NCBI RefSeq assembly: GCF_029867415.1
Contig: NC_081185.1
Location: forward strand, 113,257,466 to 113,321,465
Direction: 5' to 3'
DNA: 64,000 bases
Origin: Vicia villosa
Taxonomy: Eukaryota > Streptophyta > Magnoliopsida > Fabales > Fabaceae
Shown: positions 10,746 to 20,175 of the stretch, piece after piece
How positions within the stretch are numbered: the stretch's first letter is position 1
How the letters are laid out: every line of letters starts with the position of its first letter
Notes under the pieces: generated by a model
Seen by the model: only the letters and a program-made list of their open reading frames with translations
What the model was told of the DNA's origin: nothing
The model's database searches: none
Made by a program: the position numbers and the translations under genes

Positions 10746-12608
10746 GTCTTGTACTTGAAGGCGAGATTGGCGCTAGCCTTTCGAGCGTTCAAGGTAGAAG
10801 AAGATTAAATATCGAAGTACCAGAAATTTGTCCCAAAGGGAAGATGGTGTAAATGTTATTCTTATTTTTACTTTGGTTTGATATCTGCTGGGGAAAGAGA
10901 AATCTCTTTTTGTTTTTCTGGTGGGAGAATTTACAATGAGTGATGGATTTGAATGGTGGTATCCGGTGACGTGGTAACGGTGCCGATACAAGGTTCTCGA
11001 AAAAGTGGTATTTACATGGAAATGATTGGGAGAGAAGCAGGTTTGACAGAAGGATAAGGTGACATAGACAATTGTTTTGAGGGAGATACAGACGAGCATC
11101 AAAAGAAGGTACAGACGAGTACAGAAGAATGACGCATACGAGCATCGAAAGAGATACAAACGAGCCTCAAAAGAGATACAAACGAGCATCCAAAGAGATA
11201 CAGACGAGCATCGAAGGAGATACAGACGAGCATCAAAAGGAGATACAGACGAGCATCAAAGGAGATACAGACGAGCATCAAAGGCAGATACAGACGAGTA
11301 CAAAAGAAGATACAGACGAGCACAAAAGAGATACAGACGAGCATCAAAAGGGGATACAGACGAGCATCAAAAGAGATACAGACGAGCATCAAAGGGAGAT
11401 ACAGACGAGTACAAAAGAGACACAGATGAGCATCGGAGGAATGACACAGACGAGCGCTTGAGAAGCTTGGTAGATGGGCTTACTGGGGATTGGGGATTGG
11501 TGAAAACCAAGTATCGGCACTGTGGGCGGAGGAGATTTGCGATGTAGTAGCAGATATCAATTGGAATTTATATGGACAACACTTTATGTGGAGAGGCGCC
11601 ATTGGCTTGATTTAGCACTGATTTGTATTATCTGGCTTATGCTTTGTATGCATGTTTGACTTTTTCTATGGCATAATGTTCCGCTTTTGACGGATATGTT
11701 GCGCTTTTGAGGATGCAAATGCTATATGCAATGGATTCTATATGCAGAGAGTGCCAAATAAAGGCACTGGTGGAACAGAAGAGTAGGATCATTGGGGTCC
11801 GTTGCCTGTGATCTTGAACCATCATCGTGAATTGATATTGGAACCCTACAGTACCAAAGATTATTGGTAACTGCGTTGAGAGTTGGAACATAGCCTTGCT
11901 GGGGGTGGAATGACTTTGCTCGACTTTCCTTACATCCTAAGCCGCTTGGGGAATCACGAGTTTTGAGAGACCATTCTTCGTCTGCCATGTGAAATAGGGA
12001 TATGGACCCTTTCATGTGCTCCGGGCTTGCCAGTACTGATGAATTATACTTTCGAACCTTCATGCGGGATGATGATGACCTTTGCGACGTACCATGAGCC
12101 AAGATGACGGCTAGAACCTGCGACCTGCACAGAAGACAACGTTTGGACGCAAATGTTGCCCCTCAGAGCACTTTCATGTTTATGTAACATCATGTTTCGT
12201 TTGATTTTGTGATTATTATTCCCCATGCTTTCAATGCAATGTTTAATAACGAATTAAATCACACCTCGCATGCGCAAAAAATGAAAGGAAAGAAATAAAG
12301 CTTTTGCATCGAAAAATCATTTTATTGATGGAAGGCCTGTGAATAGGCTTCTGTACAAGGAAGCAACTCCTAAATGAGGTAGTTGCGAAAAGGAAAATAC
12401 AAAATGTAAAGAGCAAAATGGCAAAGAGAAATGCTCGGATTTCCATTAAAACTGATATTGCTACAGTTCCCATATCCTTGATCCTCTCAATGCTTTGCTT
12501 CAGAAGGGTAGTGGTTGGATTGATCTGTCCGTTCTGCCAAGGGCGTATAGTGGTCTTTGTGAAGGATATTCAGACTGCAGCCTCTCGCTTTTGATCCCTA
12601 ACTTTTGC
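10746..12608 (-). other. Element A 3' untranslated region
   Basis: This is about 1.9 kb of noncoding sequence between the pol-proximal hairpins and the polypurine tract, apart from the minisatellite listed separately. I see no gene. Long untranslated 3' regions with variable repeats are known for the Tat/Ogre lineage. Confidence 0.8.
11083..11460. repeat. Minisatellite of about 22 bp in the 3' untranslated region of A
   Basis: About 17 units of 21-24 bp follow each other around the consensus AGATACAGACGAGCATCAAA. Terminal units are more diverged (TACGAGCATCGAAAG, CGAGCGCTTGAG) than the central ones, as expected for an array growing by slippage or unequal exchange. It is open in several frames only because of its base makeup and is not a protein gene. 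Confidence 0.92.
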
Positions 12609-12783
12609 CTGGACCGCCCTTTCGGGTTTTCAATCCAGCGGGATGCCCCTTTTTGCCTAAGTCGCCCTTTCGGGTTTTCAACTTAGCGGGTTATTCTTCT
12701 TTTTTTGTTTTATCCCTAATTTTTGCCCAAACCCTTTTGGTTTGCCGGGATGCCCTTATTTTTGCCTAGGTACGTCGACCTAG
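12609..12783 (-). promoter_or_regulatory. Hairpin series just downstream of the pol stop
   Basis: Four inverted repeats lie 9 to 185 bases past the pol stop in the sense RNA: 12766-12783 (CTAGGT/ACCTAG), 12728-12744 (CAAACC/GGTTTG), 12657-12686 (CTAAGT/ACTTAG) and 12609-12638 (CTGGA/TCCAG). The last two enclose CCC-GAAA-GGG on the sense strand, a GNRA-type tetraloop hairpin. A matching series follows pol in element C (32509-32681). The role is unknown. Confidence 0.65.
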
Positions 12784-12791
12784 CGGGTCTT

Positions 12792-15700
12792 TTATGCGTA
12801 GTATTTTTTGACTGAGTCTGAATTGACTGGAAGCGGAACGTCTTCCCCATCCATCTTTGTCAGGATTAAAGCACCACCTGAAAATGCTTTCTTCACAATG
12901 TATGGTCCCTCATAGTTGGGAGTCCATTTGCCCCTTGGATCAGTGTGAATTGGCAAGATCTTCCTTACGACTAGGTCACCTGTGTGGAATTCTCGAGGCC
13001 GAATCTTCTTGTCATACGCTTTCTTGATCCTCTTTTGGTACAACTGGCCATGGCAGATAGCAGATAAGCGTTTCTCCTCAATTAGATTGAGATGATCAAG
13101 CCTCGTTTGAACCCATTCTGTTTCATCGAGTTTGGCGTCCATCAAGACTCTCAACGAAGGAATTTCCACTTCGACAGGTAGTACGGCCTCCATACCGTAG
13201 ACGAGAGAGAATGGGGTTGCCCCAGTTGAAGTGCGAACCGAAGTTCTATAGCCATGCAAAGCAAATGGCAACATCTCATGCCAATCTTTATATGTTCTAA
13301 CCATCTTCTGGACAATCTTCTTTATATTCTTGTTAGCAGCTTCGACTGCGCCATTCATCTTTGGCCGATAGGGTGATGAATTGTGATGTTCAATCTTGAA
13401 CTCTTCACACAACTCAGCCATCATCTTGTTATTAAGATTGGACCCATTATCAGTGATGATCTTGTTCGGAACCCCATATCGGCATATGATCTCTTTCTTG
13501 ATGAAGCGAGTAACGACTTGCTTGGTTACGTTCTTGTAAGAAGCAGCTTCAACCCATTTGGTGAAGTAGTCGATAGCAACAAGAATAAATCTGTGCCCAT
13601 TCGAAGCTTGTGGCTCGATTCGTCCAATCATGTCTATGCCCCACATAGCAAAGGGCCAAGGCGATGTCAGGACATTCAGAGGAGTCGGAGGAACATGAAT
13701 CCTGTCAGCATACACTTGACATTTGTGACACTTTTTCACATACACATAACAATCGCTCTCAATCGTCATCCAATAATATCCTGCTCGCAAGATCTTTTTG
13801 GCCATAGAATGTCCACTGGAATGAGTTCCGAAAGACCCTTCATGAATTTCCCGCATGATCAATTCTGCTTCGTGTCTATCCACGCATCTGAGCAAAACTG
13901 AATCATAGTTTCTTTTGTACAGGACGTCTCCTGACAAGAAGAATTTGGATGCTAACCTTCGAAGCGTTCGCTTATCACCAATCGTAGCATCTTCGGGATA
14001 CTCTTGCTTCTCAACATACCTCTTGATGTCGTAATACCATGGCTTTTCATCATACACATCTTCAGTAGTGAGACAATGAGCAGGGAATACATGGGCAGGT
14101 TCCTTGTAACGGAGGATCGTTATGTCTGGTACTTCCTTAGGGGAGCTAACTCTGAACATAGCCGCCAAAGTAGCCAAAGCATCTGCCAATTGATTTTCCT
14201 CTCGGGGGATGTGATTGAAAGTGATTTCCTCGAAAGCGGGCAACAACTCCAAGATATAGTCCCTATAAGGAACTAAATTGGGATGTCGTGTTTCCCAATC
14301 ACCTCTTACTTGATGTATAACCAGGGCAGAGTCCCCATAGACCTCAAGGATCTTGATTCTCATATCAATGGCTGCTTCGAGACCCATTATGCAAGCTTCG
14401 TATTCTGCGACATTGTTTGTGCAATCAAAGCATATTCTAGCTGTGAAAGGGATGTGAGTTTGACGAGGAGAAGTCAAAACTGCCCCAATACCATGGCCCA
14501 TAGCATTTGATGCTCCATCGAATGTGAGAGTCCATCGCTCTCCTGGTTCGGGTCCTTCATCATCATCTAATTTCATGATATCTTCATCAGGAAAGTCAAA
14601 CTTCATTGACTGATACTCTTCTAATGGCTGATGAGCAAGATGATCTGCAAGGACACTTCCCTTGATGGCCTTCTGTGTGACATACTGGATATCATATTCT
14701 GATAAAAGCATTTGCCACCGGGCTAGTCTTCCTGTAAGGGCTGGTTTTTCAAAGATGTACTTTATCGGGTCCATTTTGGAGATCAATAGAGTGGTGTGAG
14801 TTAGCATATACTGCCTCAGTCGGCGAGCAGCCCATACCAAAGCACAGCAAGTTTTCTCGAGTAGTGAGTAACGGGATTCACAATCGGTAAACTTTTTGCT
14901 CAGGTAATAAATGGCGCACTCTTTTCGACCAGACTCGTCATGCTGGCCCAGCACACACCCCATAGATCCTTCAAGCACAGTTAAGTACATAAGAAGCGGC
15001 CTCCCAGGAACCGGAGGCATGAGAATTGGTGGCTCTTGGAGATACTGCTTGATCTTTTCGAAGGCTTCCTGACAATGATCATCCCAACGGATATCTTGAT
15101 TTTTGCGCAGCAGTTTGAATATGGGTTCACAAGTGTCAGTGAGATGAGAAATGAACCTGGCTATGTAATTCAATCTCCCAAGGAACCCTCGAACTTCTTT
15201 TTCATTCTTCGGTGCTGGCATGTTCTGTATTGCTCTTACTTTATCAGGGTCGACCTCAATCCCTCGTTGGCTCACAATGAATCCAAGTAATTTTCCAGAT
15301 CGCACTCCAAAAGTGCACTTGTTCGGATTGAGCCTCAACTTGAATTTACGCAAACGGGCAAACAGTTTCTCAAGATATACCAAGTGTTCCTCCTCAGTTT
15401 GGGATTTTGCAATCATGTCATCGACGTACACCTCAATCTCTTTATGGATCATATCGTGGAATAGAGTCACCATTGCTCGTTGATATGTTGCACCAGCATT
15501 CTTAAGACCAAAAGGCATCACCTTATAACAATACGTACCCCACGGAGTAGTAAAGGTAGTCTTGGTCATATCTTCAGGAGCCATTTTTATTTGATTATAG
15601 CCAGAAAAACCATCCATGAAGGAGAATACTGAATACTGAGCAGTGTTGTCGACTAGCACATCAATATGGGGCAGAGGGAAATCATCCTTCGGACTTGCCC

Positions 15701-16257
15701 TATTCAAATCTCGGTAGTCAACACACATGCGTACTTTTCCGTCCTTCTTAGGAACGGGTACTATGTTTGCAATCCAAGGAGGATACTCACACACAGATAA
15801 GAAACCAGCCTTCAACTGTTTTTCAACTTCTTCCTTGATTTTCAAAGCCATATCAGGTCGAGTTCTCCGTGGTTTTTGTTTTACCGGCGGACATTCTGGT
15901 TTGAGAGGTAGCCTATGCATAACTATATCCGTGTCTAAACCAGGCATGTCTTCATATGACCAGGCGAAGATATCAACATACTCTCGAAGCAACTCAATCA
16001 ACCTTCTTTTTACATCACTTTCCAAAGCGGCGCCTATCTTGACTTCTCTCTTTGCTTCTTCTGTACCGAGGTTGATGATTTCTGTGGCTTCCTGATGTGG
16101 CTGAATAGATTTCTCTTCTTGTCTCAAAAGTCTTGCCAATTCCTCGGGGACTTCACAATCTTCCCCACTATCCTCATCAGCTTGGTCAATTGGATTCTCA
16201 AGGATATTAAGACGCGGAACTGTAACATTATCATTTTTGATGGAATTCGAGCCAGAT
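12792..16257 (-). CDS. Element A pol: RT, RNase H, archaeal-type RNase H, integrase
   Basis: This is the pol exon of element A, open over 1,155 codons from the intron acceptor at 16258 to the TAA at 12792. In order it shows the reverse transcriptase with YVDD, a first RNase H block (IYYLSKKFTDCESRYSLLEK), a second RNase H block (TFDGASNAMGHGIGAVL ... IPREENQLADALATLA), an integrase zinc finger (HSSGHSMAKK ... CHKCQ), and the integrase core with WGIDMIG, TDNGSNLNNK and NGAVEAANK. The two RNase H blocks fit the Tat/Ogre lineage. The product replicates and inserts the element. There is no ATG at the exon start; it is read by splicing onto gag-protease. An internal ATG at 16139 opens a shorter frame. 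No inactivating change was seen. Confidence 0.95.
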
Positions 16258-16515
16258 CTGCACGATGGATGATTTATGCCTTAGAATGCAACACATAAAA
16301 GAGAAAGAAAAAGCTTTGCCATTTTTGAAAAAGTTTTTTTTTTTTTTTTTTTTTTTTGTAAAAACAAAAATGACAGAAATGGAACAGTAATTGCATGCGA
16401 AGATATGATTTTCATTCAATATTAAACAAATTGAAACAACATGGGGGCCCTTCTTTATACAAGCGGTCAAAATGCTTAGGGCGAAGCATATGACTTATCG
16501 AAACAAGAAAATTAC
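16258..16515 (-). other. Putative intron between gag-protease and pol of A (258 bp)
   Basis: The donor GTAATT begins at 16515, one base ahead of the gag-protease stop TAA (16512-16514), and the acceptor CAG ends at 16258. Splicing removes the stop and joins the two frames (phase 2) into one polyprotein of 2,247 codons. The intron holds a 22-base T run on the plus strand. Splicing at this place is known for legume Ogre elements; here it is inferred from sequence. Element C has a 259-bp counterpart with the same donor. Confidence 0.8.
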
Positions 16516-19500
16516 ATCTCCATAAAAGTGACTCTGGGGACGTCCAAGATAGTCCAATTGTTGAGTTCCTGTCCAGGCGCAGCATGGCAAATGAATTTGG
16601 AGAGATCTTCTTCATCATCATCATCCACGGCGAGAACCTGACTTCCAGAACTGGTGCTTGCACTGACGAACACTTGAGAAATGGGGGGAATCACCTTCTT
16701 TCCAGGAATTATGCTGAGCTGAGTAGAGGAAGATGGTTGATACCCAAGGCCATACTTGTCTCGCTTCTCATGAACATCAATCAGCTTACCCCAAGCACTA
16801 TGGGGAGTACCAGCTTCTAAGAAAGCCTTAGCATCATTCAGAGACGAGAGGGGCGCTCCGAGTTCCTTCTTATTCTCAACCACGGGGAATTTATCAACCG
16901 ACACGATCTCTAAGGCCTGAAAAGGTGTCTCTTGTATCTCTCCCTCCACTTCAACATAACGGTATGACGCCAGATTATTGACGATCAAATCCTCTTCACC
17001 AGTGATCACAACGATCTTGTCATTCACAACAAATTTCAAACACTGATGGAGGGTAGATGTCACAGCCCCAGCAGCATGGATCCAAGGACGACCCAAGAGG
17101 CAAGTGTATGAAGGACTTATATCCATGACATAGAAAGCAATATAGAACATGTGAGGGCCAATCAAAACAGGTAGATCAATTTCCCCTTCTACGGACCTTC
17201 TGGAGCCATCAAACGCTCTGACACTCATAGTGCATGGTCTCATCATAATCCCATCCATACTCAGCTTAAACAAAGTAGTCTTGGGCATCACATTAAGAGA
17301 AGAACCGGTATCAATCAGAACTCGAGACAACACAGCATCCAGACACTTGACGGAGATATGCAACGCCTTGTTGTGTGCTCTACCCTCAGGCGGAAGCTCA
17401 TCATCAGAGAAACCCAAACAATTACCAGCAGCAATGTTGGTCACAACCCCTTCAAACTGAGGCACGGTAATGTCTTGAGTAACGTGAGCGGAAGCCAGGA
17501 CTTTCATCAGAGCATCGCGATGAGCTTCGGAATGCACCAAGAGAGACAAGATGGAGATCTTGGCTTGGGTCTGATCAAGTTGGTCAATCACTTTGTAATC
17601 ACTTTTCTTAATGATCTTCAAGAGTTGCTCGGCATCTTGTGCATTACGTGTTACAGGAGGATCAACAGCAACTTGCTTTCCCTTTGCTTGTGTACTAGCC
17701 TCTTTATTGGTCTCTTTAGGAAGTGGAGGAGGGGCAGCAAAGATCCGACCACTACGGGTAATGCCACTAGTGCCAGTAATATTAGTGATGCTCGAATTAC
17801 CCACTGGAGGGCAATCATATTTCTTCCCTCGAATATACACGGCATTATAGCTCCAAGGGACAGCCTTAGAATCATTCACAGGAGAAGGAACAAGAGACGA
17901 GGATGGAGGGGTCGGAGGAGCATTTGGAACCTGAATAACCAAAGGAGTCCTCGGAGCCTGAATGACCAAGGGAGTACTCGGAGCACGAATGACCAAAGGA
18001 GTACTCTGATTCTTTGACACCTCAGCAGGATAGTAAGGTATCTCTAGAGTAGCCACATCTTCGACAGGAACGACCCTTTCCACGCTAAGAACACCTTCAT
18101 CCATTAGTTTCTGGATTTCTTCTCTCAACCTAACGCATTCCTCAGGGTTAGAAGAACATTGCAAACAGTAGTCATGTAGTTCACACAAAACCTTTTGTTG
18201 CTCAAGATACTCTCTGACAACTGCTAGCGGCATCCTTACCTCATTAACATCACTTACCAGGATCTGATCATCACATGACTCAATAGCATTGGTCGCACCA
18301 GCATGAGGAGGCATAGGATTATTCTGCACATTAGGACCAGTAGGAGTGAACGAAATGAGCTTGCCATCGAGAAGATCCTGGACTTTCCACTTGAATGCCC
18401 TGCATTTCTCAATTGTGTGGCCGGGAGCCCCAGAATGAAATTCACAATGAGCATTCGCATCATACCCAGGAGGAAGAGGGTCAGGTGGAGGACCCATTTC
18501 GCGGAGTTGCACTAATTGACCAGCAAGTAATTGGGGAAGAAGCTGAGCATACGGCATTGGAACCGGATCTATACGCCTGTCAGGGTATCTTTGCCTCTGC
18601 GGGCCTCTTTGACCTTGAGGCCTAGGATTCTGTTGGCGATTCTGAGAAACAGCAGCTTGTTGTTGTGGTACGAAAGGCTGTTGGGGTGCCATCCATGGTT
18701 GTGGAAGAGCAGCAGCATATGCTTGAGGGACATACGGACCTGGAACAGCATAAGGCATCGGATAATAAGGAGGTGGAACAGCAGAGTATGCAGGAGCTCG
18801 ACCTTGGTCAACAGAGGCAGTGCTAGTCTCACCTTCCTTCTTCTTCACAAACCCAGAATACGGCTTCTTACCATTACCACCTGAGTTGCTAGGATTAGTA
18901 ACACCTTGAATGGTACCAGCTTTGACACAGTTCTCAACCCTCTCACCAATGATGACCACATCCGAAAAGGAGGGAGAAGTATTACTAACCATGTGCTGAA
19001 GATACGGCCCTTTCAGAGTCCCCATAAACAGATCAATCAACTCGCGGTCCAAAAGAGGAGGTTGGACACGGGACGCAAGTTCACGCCACCTCTGGGCGTA
19101 TTCTTTAAAAGACTCTTCAGATTTCTGTGACATATTTTGTAGCTGGGCACGGCTGGGAGCCATAGCAGTATTGTAGTGGTATTGTTTCAAGAAGGCGTCG
19201 ACAAGTTGTCCCCAAGTACTGACATTAGACCTCTCAAGTTTCATGTACCATTCCAACGGGGCCCCAGTGAGACTATCCTGAAAGAAATGCATCAGCAGAG
19301 GCTCGTTCTCAGCATGAGCAGCCATCTTTCGGCAGTAGGAACGAATGTGAGTCTCTGGACAGGTGACTCCCTTGTATTTATCAAAATCTGGCACTTTGAA
19401 CTTCGGGGGAATAACAATCCCAGGTACCAAGCACATAGCAGCAGTGTCGAAACTCGAAGTTTTAGCAACCTCAACAGCCTTAAGGCGTTCTTCGAGAGCT

Positions 19501-19793
19501 TGGTACATCTTAGCAGTCTCGGTTAACTCAGTAGTGAGATCATGTTCAAGATCAATAACCTCATGGTGGTCGTCCACCACCTTAAGCGTCTCATTAATAG
19601 GAGTCTCTTTAGTTTTCACCCCTCCGTCAGCAGAATTGGTAGGAGTATCTTTGACCAAACTAGCGACACTCTTTCTGAGTTCATCCTGTCCTTGAACAAC
19701 GGCATGGAGAGTCTCCATAAGTTGGGCCATTCTTTCCCCCATAACATCCATATCCCTACGGAGGGCAGCTTGATTCTGTTCAAATTGTTCCAT
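16512..19793 (-). CDS. Element A gag-protease
   Basis: This encodes the structural gag protein and aspartic protease, 1,093 codons if unspliced. I chose ATG 19793 (MEQFEQ) because the frame upstream is AT-rich leader and gag of B and C starts at a comparable place. Residues 1-110 look like a coiled coil. The gag core (HFFQDSLTGAPLEWY) lies near 169-183. A Pro/Gln-rich spacer precedes a Cys/His knuckle (CEFHSGAPGHTIEKC). The protease motif LIDTGSSLNV and the later LLGRPWIH motif are both present, so the catalytic Asp is kept, unlike in B and C. It follows ORF1 after a 382-bp spacer. Confidence 0.93.
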   Translation of the reverse strand: MEQFEQNQAALRRDMDVMGERMAQLMETLHAVVQGQDELRKSVASLVKDTPTNSADGGVKTKETPINETLKVVDDHHEVIDLEHDLTTELTETAKMYQALEERLKAVEVAKTSSFDTAAMCLVPGIVIPPKFKVPDFDKYKGVTCPETHIRSYCRKMAAHAENEPLLMHFFQDSLTGAPLEWYMKLERSNVSTWGQLVDAFLKQYHYNTAMAPSRAQLQNMSQKSEESFKEYAQRWRELASRVQPPLLDRELIDLFMGTLKGPYLQHMVSNTSPSFSDVVIIGERVENCVKAGTIQGVTNPSNSGGNGKKPYSGFVKKKEGETSTASVDQGRAPAYSAVPPPYYPMPYAVPGPYVPQAYAAALPQPWMAPQQPFVPQQQAAVSQNRQQNPRPQGQRGPQRQRYPDRRIDPVPMPYAQLLPQLLAGQLVQLREMGPPPDPLPPGYDANAHCEFHSGAPGHTIEKCRAFKWKVQDLLDGKLISFTPTGPNVQNNPMPPHAGATNAIESCDDQILVSDVNEVRMPLAVVREYLEQQKVLCELHDYCLQCSSNPEECVRLREEIQKLMDEGVLSVERVVPVEDVATLEIPYYPAEVSKNQSTPLVIRAPSTPLVIQAPRTPLVIQVPNAPPTPPSSSLVPSPVNDSKAVPWSYNAVYIRGKKYDCPPVGNSSITNITGTSGITRSGRIFAAPPPLPKETNKEASTQAKGKQVAVDPPVTRNAQDAEQLLKIIKKSDYKVIDQLDQTQAKISILSLLVHSEAHRDALMKVLASAHVTQDITVPQFEGVVTNIAAGNCLGFSDDELPPEGRAHNKALHISVKCLDAVLSRVLIDTGSSLNVMPKTTLFKLSMDGIMMRPCTMSVRAFDGSRRSVEGEIDLPVLIGPHMFYIAFYVMDISPSYTCLLGRPWIHAAGAVTSTLHQCLKFVVNDKIVVITGEEDLIVNNLASYRYVEVEGEIQETPFQALEIVSVDKFPVVENKKELGAPLSSLNDAKAFLEAGTPHSAWGKLIDVHEKRDKYGLGYQPSSSTQLSIIPGKKVIPPISQVFVSASTSSGSQVLAVDDDDEEDLSKFICHAAPGQELNNWTILDVPRVTFMEM

Positions 19794-20175
19794 GATTCTC
19801 TCGTTACTCCTGGTGCGGTAAGGATGTAAGAAAGTCAGCTTCGTCGTCGGGAAAGAAATCTGTTGCTGAAAAGGACCCCAATTAGTTTCTTGTGCAATAA
19901 CCTGAAAAATGCAATGTGATAATGTGAATGTATGAGTGCATGTGTGCATATGATGTGTTGTGTCATTTTCAGGGTATCCAAAGTAAGATTGATAGTCAAG
20001 AACAAATAACAACGTGATGAGAGAGATATCAAGTGAAAACGGAAAGCAGTTCATTTCATTCATAATGGCCCCCTAAGGCGAGTAGGTTCAAACACAAATA
20101 ACAATGTTTCAATATAAAGAGCAATAGAGACCCCATCCAACAAATCTGGTGGTGATCTACAAACAAATTCAGTTA
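19794..20175 (-). other. Spacer between ORF1 and gag in element A
   Basis: This is a 382-bp leader for gag. An acceptor-like pyrimidine-AG lies near 19900 on the minus strand (TTTTTCAG), so a spliced gag message is possible. No gene is seen. Confidence 0.5.

Noticed and set aside
11083..11460. CRISPR-like appearance of the repeat array
   Set aside because: There are no unique spacers, units are head-to-tail, and the genome is a plant.
11077..11547. A 156-codon frame and overlapping frames over the 22-bp repeats
   Set aside because: They are open in several frames and both strands because the repeat lacks stops. The position is the 3' untranslated region of Ogre A.
13383..18017. Long plus-strand frames (for example 13383-13901 and 17358-18017)
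   Set aside because: They are antisense shadows of the pol and gag-protease frames of element A.
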